Assembly: GCA_035525225.1 (NCBI GenBank)
Contig: DATLFA010000054.1
Location: forward strand, 124,001 to 188,000
DNA: 64,000 nucleotides
Reading direction: 5' to 3'
From: DATLFA01 sp035525225
GTDB lineage: Bacteria > Actinomycetota > Acidimicrobiia > Acidimicrobiales > WLNW01
The position numbers and the translations under genes were made by a program. The notes under the pieces were generated by a model. That model was not told the origin of the DNA, did not search any database, and saw only the letters and a program-made list of their open reading frames with translations. Below, one piece after another: positions 41,814 through 50,043 of the stretch; the first letter of the stretch is position 1, and each line of letters begins with the position of its first letter.

Positions 41814-42615
41814 GGTTCTTCGCCGCGATCTCGAGCGCGAGGTCGTGGGCAGGAAGGTCAAGGCGGTCGAGGTCAAGAGCATGGCTGCTCTTGCGCGCTA
41901 CAAGAATCGCAAGGCCTTCAGCGCGTTGCTCGAAGGCGTCAAGTTCTGCGGGGTGACCCGCAAAGGTGTGCACCTGTTGATCGCCCTCGACAACGAGCAG
42001 ACACTGGTCATCGCCCTCGGCAACGGCTCGCTGCGCAAGATCTCGGGCAAAGAAAAAAACCTGCCCGTGGCCGAGATCACGATCACCTTCGTGCAGGGCG
42101 GTTCGCTCATCTATGTGATGAACGGGCCGGGCGCCGATTTCGTCGTCGTGCCGACGGAGGGTGTCGATACCGCGATCCCCGAGTTCGAGCACCTTGGCTT
42201 CGACCCGGTCGAGATTCCCATCTCGTGGGGGCTCTTCGGCGAGCTACTGCAGCGACGCCCGTCGAATCTCAAGCGTTTTCTCACCGACCAGTCGATCATG
42301 GCCGGCATCGGCGAGCTCTACGCCGACGAGATCCTGTTCAACGCAGGCGTGCGCCACGACCGGCGCTCCGAGACGTTGTCGTCGCAGGAAGTGCGCCGCC
42401 TCTACCGGGCGGTGGTCGAGACGCTGCACGACGCCATCAAGTACCGGGGCACGTCGCTGCCCGAGAACGGCTACGTCGATCTCTTCGGCAAACCGGGTGA
42501 ATATCAACCGCAGGTCTACGGCCGCGACGGTCAGCGGTCGCCCCGCAGCCGCAGTTTCATCCAGAAGGTCAAGTTCGAGGGCCGCTGGACGTATTTCTGC
42601 GGTACGCAGGTATGA
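41791..42615 (+). CDS. Fpg/MutM-family protein lacking key catalytic and zinc-finger residues
   Basis: The 274-residue protein has the Fpg layout: an N-terminal beta-sandwich, the helix-two-turn-helix IMAGIGELYADEILFNAGV near 170-188, and the VYGRDGQ lead to the last finger. The start is GTG-GTG-GAG, giving M-V-E-L-P-E instead of the catalytic M-P-E. The lysine of RRxKYL is replaced (TRKGVHLL), the RRFG loop is missing, and the finger keeps only one Cys (YFCGTQV). Val as N-terminal nucleophile is known in NEIL3, so some activity is possible. GGAG lies six bases before the start. Confidence 0.8.
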   Translation: MVELPEVEVLRRDLEREVVGRKVKAVEVKSMAALARYKNRKAFSALLEGVKFCGVTRKGVHLLIALDNEQTLVIALGNGSLRKISGKEKNLPVAEITITFVQGGSLIYVMNGPGADFVVVPTEGVDTAIPEFEHLGFDPVEIPISWGLFGELLQRRPSNLKRFLTDQSIMAGIGELYADEILFNAGVRHDRRSETLSSQEVRRLYRAVVETLHDAIKYRGTSLPENGYVDLFGKPGEYQPQVYGRDGQRSPRSRSFIQKVKFEGRWTYFCGTQV

Positions 42616-42618
42616 GAT

Positions 42619-42685
42619 ATCCGCCGCGGGTCACATTGGCGGCGATAATCCGCCGCGGGTCACATTGGCGGCGATAATCCGCCGC
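42619..42685. repeat. 29-bp tandem repeat (2.3 copies) upstream of smc
   Basis: Units at 42619-42647 and 42648-42676 are identical, and a third partial copy covers 42677-42685. Each unit contains CCGCC and GGCGG arms around GCGGGTCACATT, so each can fold as a hairpin. The array fills the gap between the mutM-like stop and the smc promoter. Confidence 0.85.
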
Positions 42686-42691
42686 TAACGT
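42686..42691 (+). promoter_or_regulatory. Candidate -10 box (TAACGT), leaderless smc start
   Basis: TAACGT follows the tandem repeat directly and ends six bases before GTG 42698. No ribosome binding site is present. Confidence 0.45.
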
Positions 42692-42697
42692 CGTCGG

Positions 42698-45600
42698 GTG
42701 TTTCTGAAGACGCTGAACCTCAAGGGTTTCAAGTCCTTTGCTGATTCCTCGACGCTGACGCTCGAGCCGGGTGTCACCGTCGTCGTCGGACCAAACGGAA
42801 GCGGCAAGTCCAACGTCGTCGACGCGATCGCGTGGGTGCTGGGCGCGCAGGCACCGAGTGCAGTCAGGTCCCAGAAGATGGACGACGTCATCTTCGCCGG
42901 CGCCGCCAAGCGACCCGCGCTGGGGCGCGCCGAGGTGTCGCTGACGATCGACAACTCGGCGGGTCTGTTGCCGATCGACTTCACCGAGGTCACGATCACC
43001 CGCACGCTTTTCCGCTCGGGCGAGAGTGAGTATTCGCTCAACAACGTGCCGTGCCGCTTGCTCGACATCCAAGAGTTGCTCTCCGACTCGGGCGTCGGCC
43101 GTCAACAACACGTGATCGTGTCGCAGGGTCAGATCGATGCGGTCCTCAACGCTCGGCCCGAAGATCGCCGCTCGGTCATCGAAGAGGCCGCGGGCGTGCT
43201 CAAGTTCCGCAAGCGTCGCGAACGGGCCCAGCGCCGTCTCGACAGCACCGAGACCAACATGACCCGCCTGACCGACCTCTTGCGCGAAGTGCGACGCCAG
43301 CTCCGCCCGCTCGAAAAACAGGCCGAGGCGGCCCGACGTTATGACGGCGTCATCGCCGAGCTCGGGGCATTCCGCCTTTTCGTCAACGGTCGCGAGTTGG
43401 CGTCGATGCAGCGCCGGCTCGAAGGACACGCGTCGCGGCGCACCGAGATGGCGAGAGAGATCAACGACTTGCGGGCGGTGCTCGCTCGTCTCGATGCGGA
43501 AGTGATGGCGACCGAGGCACAACTCAGTGCGCACGGCGGCGACGACATCGGCGACGTGCTCACGCGATTCGAGGCCCTCCGTGAGCGGGCGCGTGGGCTG
43601 TCGGGGTTGCTGACCGAGCGGTTGCGGGGCATCGAGAAAGACCGGGCGGCCTTCGTCGACCGGGGCCTCGTTGCCAGCCTCGAGGCGGAGTCGGTCCGGG
43701 TCGCCGCCGAGTTGGCCGAAGGCGAACGAGAAGCCGAAGCACTCGCGCCGGAGATCGACACACTGGCGCGCCAAGAAGCCGAGCTGGCGGACGCACGGGC
43801 CCGCTTCGGTACCGAATGGGCCGAAGGCGTCGCCGTGCCGTCGGGCAGGGCATCGGAAGTGCGTGGAGAGCTCGGCGCGTTGCGCTCTGCCGCCGAGCGC
43901 GCGGAGGGTGAGGTCGCCCGGCTTCGCGCCCGCCGCGATGGGCTGGCCAACGATCTGCAGCGCATCGACATAGCGCTCGACACGGCGACGCGTGGCCTGG
44001 CCGCGATCGGCGATGCCGAAGCGCCCCTGGTCGCTGCGCAGGCGACCGCCGAGCGCAAACGTGACGCAGCAGAGACCGCGCTGGGCGACGCACGCGCCGC
44101 GCTGGCCGATGCCGAAGCCGAGCTCGGCTCGTGGACTGCCCGCGCTGATGGATTGGCCATCGCACTCGACGACGCGCGGGCGCGCGCGGGTGCCGAGCAT
44201 CTTGCGGGCCTCGACGGCATGGTGGGCACGTTGCTCGATCTCGTCGATATCGACGAGGGCTGGGAGCACGCGTTCGAAGCAGCGGTCGGCGAAGCGATGG
44301 CGGCCGTCGTGGTCGACTCGATCGACACCGCGCGCACCGCGTTGCGCTCGTTCGCCGCCGGCAACGTCAGCGGCGCGGTCCTGGCGTTGGGCGCGCAACG
44401 CAAGTCCACGAATACGCCGTCGGTGGGCGAACCGGTGCGCCATCACGTGCGCGCATTCGATCCGTTGGTCGACGAACTGCTCGACGCGCTGTTGGGCGGG
44501 GTCGTCCGCATCGACGGTGACCTCTTCGTGGGCATCGATGTGGTGCTGCGTCATCCCGAAGCAGTGATCGTCACGCGGGGCGGCGACCGCCTGAGCTCCG
44601 CGGGTTGGCGGCTCGGTGGTTCGCGGGCACAGGCCACCCGCGTGGCGCTCGACGAGGCGCGGCGCAACGCCGAACTCGCACGCGAGCGGCGCGACGCGGC
44701 GCGAGCGGTGCTCGCACGCGCAACCGAGACGCAGCGCGTCTGCGACCTCGAGCTGCGCAGCGCCAGCAAGGCGCTCGACGATCACGACAGCCGTGTCACC
44801 GCAGCATCCGAAGCGCTACGCCGGGTCGATGCCCAGAAGGCAACACTCACCGGTGACATCGAATCGTTGCAGGCGCGCATCGACGAACTCTCCGAGCGCA
44901 TCGACCGTGAGCGGGCGCGTGTACGCGAACTCGAGGCGCTGCTCCCGCAGTACGAAGCCGAAGAGACCGAGCTGCTCGAGCGAGGGCGGGCAATGGCCGC
45001 CAGCCGCAGCGACATAGAGACGAGGGCCAACGCGGTCGGCGCGATCCGCACCGATCTCGAGGTGCGTGCGGCAGGCATCGAGCAACGCCGGCAAGTCCTG
45101 CGCCGGCGGCTCGACGAGATCGAAGCGCGCTTGGCCCAAGACGCAGAGCAGCGCGCCGAAGCCGAGCAGCGCCGCCTTGCACTCGACCGCCGGCAAGACG
45201 CAACCGAACGCTTGGCCGTAATGGTCGGTGAGCGTTCGGCCGTGGTGGAATCCGAGCTCGGCGACCTCCGTGAGCGACGCCGGCGCCAGAGCGAAGCGGC
45301 ACGTGCGATCGGGACCAAGCTCGAGAGCATGCGTCGCGATCGCCACGGCGCGGAGCAACGGTTGAACGAACTGCGCGAGCTCTCGTCACGAATCGAGCTC
45401 GAAGAGGCCGAGACGCGGGTGCGTCTCGAAGCGCTCGTCGAGACCGTGCGACGCGAGCACGATTGCGAGCCCGAGCACGCGATGGCGGCCGAGAGTCCCG
45501 CGCTCGCCGAAGCCATGACGGCGGCAGGACGCATACGCGAGCTCGAACGCGACCTCAAGTTGATGGGTCCGATCAACCCGTTGGCATTGCAAGAGTTCCA

Positions 45601-46165
45601 GGCTTTGCAGGAGCGTCACGATTTCCTCGAGGCGCAACTCGAAGACATCCGCTCGACACGTCGCGATCTCAACAAGGTCGTCCGCGCCATCGACGAAGAG
45701 ATCGTCTCGGTGTTCGCGGCGGCCTTCGCCGACGTCGCCCTCAACTTCGAACAGCTTTTCGACAACCTCTTTCCCGGTGGCCAGGGCAAGCTCAAGTTGA
45801 CCGACCCCGACAACTTGTTGGAGACCGGTATCGAGATCGAGGCCCGACCCTCGGGCAAGAACGTGAAGAAGTTGTCGCTCTTGTCGGGCGGCGAGCGGTC
45901 GTTGACCGCGCTCGCGTTCCTATTTGCGGTGTTCCGCAGCCGACCTTCCCCGTTCTATGTGATGGACGAAGTCGAGGCCGCGCTCGACGATGTCAACTTG
46001 CATCGGTTCCTCGGCCTCGTCGACGAGTTCCGCAACGAAGCCCAGCTGTTGATCGTGAGCCACCAGAAGCGCACGATGGAAGCGGCCGACTGCCTCTACG
46101 GCGTGACGATGCAACCGGGCGGATCGTCCAAGCTCGTCGCCGAACGCATGCGCCAATCCGTCTAG
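42698..46165 (+). CDS. smc: Chromosome segregation ATPase SMC
   Basis: The 1155-residue protein has an N-terminal ATPase half with Walker A GPNGSGKSNVVDAI (near 31-44) and SQGQIDAVL. Coiled coils are interrupted by a hinge (about 500-650), followed by a C-terminal half with the signature LSLLSGGERSLTALA near 1055 and Walker B FYVMDEVEAALDD near 1085. It organises and segregates the chromosome with ScpA/ScpB, which are not in this window. The length is normal. A GTG start follows a -10 box at leaderless spacing. A perfect palindrome follows 12 bases after the stop. Confidence 0.95.
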   Translation: MFLKTLNLKGFKSFADSSTLTLEPGVTVVVGPNGSGKSNVVDAIAWVLGAQAPSAVRSQKMDDVIFAGAAKRPALGRAEVSLTIDNSAGLLPIDFTEVTITRTLFRSGESEYSLNNVPCRLLDIQELLSDSGVGRQQHVIVSQGQIDAVLNARPEDRRSVIEEAAGVLKFRKRRERAQRRLDSTETNMTRLTDLLREVRRQLRPLEKQAEAARRYDGVIAELGAFRLFVNGRELASMQRRLEGHASRRTEMAREINDLRAVLARLDAEVMATEAQLSAHGGDDIGDVLTRFEALRERARGLSGLLTERLRGIEKDRAAFVDRGLVASLEAESVRVAAELAEGEREAEALAPEIDTLARQEAELADARARFGTEWAEGVAVPSGRASEVRGELGALRSAAERAEGEVARLRARRDGLANDLQRIDIALDTATRGLAAIGDAEAPLVAAQATAERKRDAAETALGDARAALADAEAELGSWTARADGLAIALDDARARAGAEHLAGLDGMVGTLLDLVDIDEGWEHAFEAAVGEAMAAVVVDSIDTARTALRSFAAGNVSGAVLALGAQRKSTNTPSVGEPVRHHVRAFDPLVDELLDALLGGVVRIDGDLFVGIDVVLRHPEAVIVTRGGDRLSSAGWRLGGSRAQATRVALDEARRNAELARERRDAARAVLARATETQRVCDLELRSASKALDDHDSRVTAASEALRRVDAQKATLTGDIESLQARIDELSERIDRERARVRELEALLPQYEAEETELLERGRAMAASRSDIETRANAVGAIRTDLEVRAAGIEQRRQVLRRRLDEIEARLAQDAEQRAEAEQRRLALDRRQDATERLAVMVGERSAVVESELGDLRERRRRQSEAARAIGTKLESMRRDRHGAEQRLNELRELSSRIELEEAETRVRLEALVETVRREHDCEPEHAMAAESPALAEAMTAAGRIRELERDLKLMGPINPLALQEFQALQERHDFLEAQLEDIRSTRRDLNKVVRAIDEEIVSVFAAAFADVALNFEQLFDNLFPGGQGKLKLTDPDNLLETGIEIEARPSGKNVKKLSLLSGGERSLTALAFLFAVFRSRPSPFYVMDEVEAALDDVNLHRFLGLVDEFRNEAQLLIVSHQKRTMEAADCLYGVTMQPGGSSKLVAERMRQSV

Positions 46166-46177
46166 AAGTTTCGCCAT

Positions 46178-46228
46178 CGTTCTCGCAGCACAACGTCGGC
46201 TGTGGTCCGACGTTGTGCTGCGAGAACG
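46178..46228. terminator. Perfect 22-bp inverted repeat between convergent genes
   Basis: Arms 46178-46199 and 46207-46228 are exact reverse complements around a seven-base loop (CTGTGGT). The element fills the space between the smc stop and the stop of the leftward VWA gene. It can fold in RNA from either strand and is the best bidirectional-terminator candidate in the window, though no T-tract flanks it. Confidence 0.8.
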
Positions 46229-46233
46229 GTCAA

Positions 46234-47205
46234 TTAGGGCAGGCGTTGGAACCAGGCGAGCGAGAGACCGGCGGTCATCAAGGCCGCGAGCATGGCGAGC
46301 CCGACGAACAGGCGGGTGATCTCGCGCGGTGCCTTCTCGTAGCCGACGGCGCTGCCGATGTCGGAGTAGATCGACTTGAGCTCTGCCGTCGATTGGGCGC
46401 CGAACGATGCCCCGCCGGTGGCGTCTGCGATGCTCTCGAGCGCTTCTTCGTCGACAGGGACCTGGATAAACGTGCCCGACTCGGGGCTGCGGATGCGGCC
46501 CGCTCGCGTCCCGAATGCGATGGTCGACACGGGCACACCTGCTTCGGCGGCGATGCGGGCGGCCTCGGAATCGGGTGTGCCGACGGTGGTCTTGCCGTCA
46601 GATAGCAACACGATGGCGGCCGGGGGCTGGGTGCCTTGCTCGTCGGGCGGCGCGGCCTTCAGCGATTCGAGCGACGAGAGGATGGCGTCGCCGATGGCGG
46701 TGCCGTTGCCGAGTTCCAGATTGTTGATGGCGGTGCGCACCCGATCGCGATCGATCGACGGTGGGACGAGGATGACCGCACGCGAGTTGAACGACACCAG
46801 ACCGATGTTGATCTTCTCGGGCACGGCGTCGAGGAACGTCAACGCCGCCTCTTTGGCGCCCGCGAGGCGCGACGGTTCGACGTCGGTTGCATCCATCGAC
46901 AGCGAGACGTCGACAGCGAGGACGACCGTTGCCCGCTCGCGCGGGATACGTGACATCTGTTCGGGGCCGGCGAAGGCGACAACCTGCAACGCGCCGGTGG
47001 TGAGGAAGAGCGCCGCGACGAGGTGGCGCCGCCAACCGGGGCGCTTTGGCGCGACTTTGTCGAGCAGGTCGACATTGGTGAAGCGAACGGCGTAGTGCCG
47101 GCGCTGCCACTGCAATGCCACGTAGACGGCGGCGAGCACGCCGACTGCGAGCAGCAACCACAATCGCTGCGGGGAGATGAAATCGAGAGCGAACACGGGT
47201 GTCAT
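46234..47205 (-). CDS. VWA-domain membrane protein (BatA-like)
   Basis: The 323-residue protein has two N-terminal membrane helices (RLWLLLAVGVLAAVYVAL, HLVAALFLTTGALQVVAFAG). A von Willebrand A domain follows (about 90-270) with the metal site VDVSLSMDATD near 94 and LLSDGKTTVG near 204. A final helix lies near the C-terminus (FVGLAMLAALMTAGLSLAWF). It belongs with MoxR and DUF58 in the conserved MoxR-DUF58-VWA operon, thought to act as a chaperone or maturation system; the client is unknown. The ATG overlaps the DUF58 stop (ATGA). Confidence 0.88.
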   Translation of the reverse strand: MTPVFALDFISPQRLWLLLAVGVLAAVYVALQWQRRHYAVRFTNVDLLDKVAPKRPGWRRHLVAALFLTTGALQVVAFAGPEQMSRIPRERATVVLAVDVSLSMDATDVEPSRLAGAKEAALTFLDAVPEKINIGLVSFNSRAVILVPPSIDRDRVRTAINNLELGNGTAIGDAILSSLESLKAAPPDEQGTQPPAAIVLLSDGKTTVGTPDSEAARIAAEAGVPVSTIAFGTRAGRIRSPESGTFIQVPVDEEALESIADATGGASFGAQSTAELKSIYSDIGSAVGYEKAPREITRLFVGLAMLAALMTAGLSLAWFQRLP

Positions 47206-48158
47206 CGTGCCGGCGTGACCTCCTGGCGTTTCCGCCGCAACGCAACGAAGCGAACGATGTCGAGTAGCCAGTCGGTATCGGTCCGCAAGACGAGATGATC
47301 GGCGCCGCATTCGCGAACGGCACGGGCGTTCTGCTCGCGCTGTGCGCGTGCCGCGTCGGAGTAGCGCTGGCGCAACTTGCGATCGCGAGTGTTGACCTCT
47401 CGGATCTGGCCTGATTCGGGGTCGACGAGCGTGAGCAAGCCGACGTCGGGCAGTTCGAGTTCGCGCGGATCGATCACCTCGACGACCAGTGCGTCGTGGA
47501 GCACCGAGAGTCGGCGCAGTTCACTTTGCCAAGTCTGCGGCCCGAGCAGATCGCTCACGACGACCGCCAGCCCGCGCCGATGGCCCGGCCCGGACAGACG
47601 GCGGATGCCGGCGGCGAGATCGCCGTGTGCACCTTCGGCGACGGAGCGGGCGACGGTGCCGCGACGCGGCGCCTGTTGCACCCGATGCAGTACGCCCATC
47701 AGATGGGTACGGCCTTGGCGCGCCGGCAGTTGCGTGATCGAGTGCCCGTCGACGATCACTGCGCCGAGTCGATTGCCGACCTTGGCGGTGAGGAAGCCGA
47801 CCGCCGCCGTGGCGGCCAGGGCAAGGTCGCGCTTTTCCATGCGGGTCGTGCCGAAGTCGAGGCTCGGCGACTGGTCGATGAGAATCCACGTCTCGAGTTC
47901 ACGGTCGGCGATGGTGACACGCACGTGGGGAGACTGCGTACGAGCGGTCACGTTCCAATCGATGCGGCGAACGTCGTCGCCGGGGACATAGACGCGTGTC
48001 TCGCCGGGCTCGGATCCGTGACCGGGGACCAGACCGCGATAGTCACCCTGCAACAATCCGTCGAGTTTGCGCGTGATCGTCAGTTCGAGCCGGCGCAATA
48101 GCTCACGCGCGGCGTGGATGTCATAGGTGAGACCGGAGTCGGTTATTGGAGCCGCCAC
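47202..48158 (-). CDS. DUF58 family protein
   Basis: The 318-residue soluble protein has the DUF58 markers PGDDVRRIDWNVTAR near 61 and RELETWILIDQSPSLDFG near 85, the latter recalling a degenerate VWA metal site. It has no membrane span. With MoxR and the VWA protein it forms one leftward operon: it overlaps moxR by 16 bases and the VWA gene by four. The group is probably co-translated. Specific activity is not known. Confidence 0.88.
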   Translation of the reverse strand: MAAPITDSGLTYDIHAARELLRRLELTITRKLDGLLQGDYRGLVPGHGSEPGETRVYVPGDDVRRIDWNVTARTQSPHVRVTIADRELETWILIDQSPSLDFGTTRMEKRDLALAATAAVGFLTAKVGNRLGAVIVDGHSITQLPARQGRTHLMGVLHRVQQAPRRGTVARSVAEGAHGDLAAGIRRLSGPGHRRGLAVVVSDLLGPQTWQSELRRLSVLHDALVVEVIDPRELELPDVGLLTLVDPESGQIREVNTRDRKLRQRYSDAARAQREQNARAVRECGADHLVLRTDTDWLLDIVRFVALRRKRQEVTPAR

Positions 48159-49234
48159 GCGCCCTCTCCACTTGCAGAGGGGGCGGTTGCGTAGGACGCA
48201 CGCATCGGATCCTGCGTGGGTGATATGCGCGGCGCGGGCACCGTCGAGAGCACGCGCGCCAACACGTGATCGGTGGTTATGTCGCGGGCTAGTGCTTCGT
48301 AGGTGAGCACCATGCGGTGACGAAGAATCTCGGGCGCGACGTCGAATACATCTTGGGGTAGCGCGTAGGTGCGGCCGCGAAGCAAGGCGAGCGCGCGGCC
48401 GGCGCGGACGAGGCCGAGGCTCGCTCGGGGACTCGCGCCGTAGCCGATCAGCTCGGCGAGCTCGCCCATCGCGAAGGCGGACGGATCACGGGTGGCGAAA
48501 ACGAGGTTGACCGCGTAGTCGACGACGCCACGATCGACGTAGATCTCGTCCGCCGCACTCTGGAGCCGCTGCAATTGGTCGGGGCTGAGGATCTGGGCCG
48601 GAACCGGAGTGCGCACGCCGACACGATTGACGATCTCGATTTCTTCGTCGCGCGTGGGATAGCCGACGATGATCTTCATGAGGAAGCGATCTCGCTGTGC
48701 CTCGGGTAGGGGATAGACGCCCTCGGACTCGATCGGGTTCTGGGTCGCGAGGACCAGGAACGGGTTGGGTGCGGGGAACGACTTGCCGCCGATCGACACC
48801 TTTTGCTCGGCCATGATCTCGAGGAGAGCCGACTGCACCTTGGCCGGCGCCCGGTTGATCTCATCGGCGAGCACGAAGTTGGCGAAGACGGGGCCGAGTT
48901 CGATGTCGAAGGTCTCGCTCGAGTTTCGGTAGATGCGGGTGCCCACGATGTCGGCGGGCAAGAGGTCAGGTGTGAACTGGAGACGAGAGAACGTGCCACC
49001 GGTGACCCGAGCAAGGGTTTCGACGGCGAGCGTCTTGGCGACGCCCGGTACGCCCTCGAGAAGCACGTGTCCCCGGGCCAGCAGGCAGACGAACAGCCGC
49101 TCGATCGGGCGATCCTGCCCGACGATCACCTTCTTGACTTCCATCAGCGCGTTCTCGACAGGGGTCGGCTCACGCAGGCTCGGCCGCGCCGACGGCGCCA
49201 TCGACGGTGGCGGTGGGGGAGGGGCGTCGGGCAT
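48143..49234 (-). CDS. MoxR-type AAA+ ATPase
   Basis: The 363-residue ATPase has a proline-rich start, then Walker A GVPGVAKTLAVETLAR near 60-75 and Walker B VLADEINRAPAKVQSALLEIM near 121. Sensor 1 is ATQNPIESEGVYPLPEAQRDRF near 163, with a helical lid. This matches the MoxR proper subfamily (Walker A GxPGxAKT) and lacks a magnesium-chelatase domain. It is the first gene of the leftward operon with DUF58 and VWA and diverges from the response regulator. AAGGAG lies 14 bases before the ATG at 49234. Confidence 0.92.
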   Translation of the reverse strand: MPDAPPPPPPSMAPSARPSLREPTPVENALMEVKKVIVGQDRPIERLFVCLLARGHVLLEGVPGVAKTLAVETLARVTGGTFSRLQFTPDLLPADIVGTRIYRNSSETFDIELGPVFANFVLADEINRAPAKVQSALLEIMAEQKVSIGGKSFPAPNPFLVLATQNPIESEGVYPLPEAQRDRFLMKIIVGYPTRDEEIEIVNRVGVRTPVPAQILSPDQLQRLQSAADEIYVDRGVVDYAVNLVFATRDPSAFAMGELAELIGYGASPRASLGLVRAGRALALLRGRTYALPQDVFDVAPEILRHRMVLTYEALARDITTDHVLARVLSTVPAPRISPTQDPMRASYATAPSASGEGAWRLQ

Positions 49235-49322
49235 CGGTGGTACAGCTCCTTGGCTCGGGGTGCGAGGCGCAGTGTCTCAGGTCGGGGTGAAGCTCTGCGT
49301 AAAAAGAGGTCGCCCTGCACGA

Positions 49323-49328
49323 TACGTT
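49323..49328 (+). promoter_or_regulatory. Candidate -10 box (TACGTT) for the two-component operon
   Basis: TACGTT ends seven bases before GTG 49336. This spacing favours that GTG over the TTG at 49327, which overlaps the box. Confidence 0.45.
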
Positions 49329-49335
49329 GATCCCT

Positions 49336-50043
49336 GTGCGGATCATGGTCGTCGATGACGAAGTAGAGCTCGCCGACGCGATCGGGCGCGGGCTCAAGCG
49401 CGAGGGCTACGCGGTGGATGTCGCGTACGACGGCACCGATGCGCTTGCCAAGGCCCGGGTTAACGCGTACGACCTCATCTGTCTCGACCTGACGCTGCCT
49501 GATGTCGACGGTGTCGAGATCTGCCGGCGACTACGTGACGACCCCGACGCCACGCCGGCGACACCGCGGGTGTTGATGCTCACCGCGCGCGATTCGCTCG
49601 ACGATCGCATCACCGGTCTCGACGCCGGTGCCGACGACTATCTCGTCAAGCCCTTCGCATTCGGCGAGTTGGCCGCGCGCGTGCGGTCGTTGCTGCGGCG
49701 CGACGCCGGCCGCACCACGGCGGTGTTGCGAGTCGGCGAGCTCGCGCTCCACACGGCGCGCCACATTGCCCGCCGCGCTGACCGCGATCTTGATCTCACC
49801 GCCAAAGAGTTCGCGCTGTTGCGATACTTCATGACCCATGCCGGCGAAGTCGTGTCGCAGGAAGAGTTGCTCGAACACGTCTGGGACGAGCATGCCGATC
49901 CTTTCACCAACACGGTGCGCGTCACTGTCGGCACATTGCGACGCAAGGTCACGCTCGAGGACGAAGGGCAATTGATAGAGACGGTCATCGGCCGTGGCTA
50001 TCGATTGCGCGAGCACGAGTTGGTCGACGAGGCGCTCGAGTGA
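49336..50043 (+). CDS. OmpR/PhoB-family response regulator
   Basis: The 235-residue protein has a receiver domain (acidic pair in VVDDEVELA, phospho-acceptor Asp in LDLTLPDVDG, Thr in LMLTARDS, Lys in VKPFAFGEL). A winged-helix DNA-binding domain follows, with LDLTAKEFALLRYFMTH and VGTLRRKVTLEDE and ending TVIGRGYRL. It is the partner of the sensor kinase that overlaps it by four bases. GTG 49336 is chosen because of the -10 box; TTG 49327 would add three residues. The target genes are unknown; the downstream protease is a candidate. Confidence 0.93.
   Translation: MRIMVVDDEVELADAIGRGLKREGYAVDVAYDGTDALAKARVNAYDLICLDLTLPDVDGVEICRRLRDDPDATPATPRVLMLTARDSLDDRITGLDAGADDYLVKPFAFGELAARVRSLLRRDAGRTTAVLRVGELALHTARHIARRADRDLDLTAKEFALLRYFMTHAGEVVSQEELLEHVWDEHADPFTNTVRVTVGTLRRKVTLEDEGQLIETVIGRGYRLREHELVDEALE

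Noticed and set aside
42619..42685. Tandem repeat as a CRISPR array
   Set aside because: Units are directly adjacent without spacers and no cas genes are near.
42569..44785. A 738-residue open frame on the strand opposite smc
   Set aside because: It lies wholly opposite well-conserved smc domains; its His/Arg/Gln-rich composition is typical of an antisense shadow in high-GC DNA.
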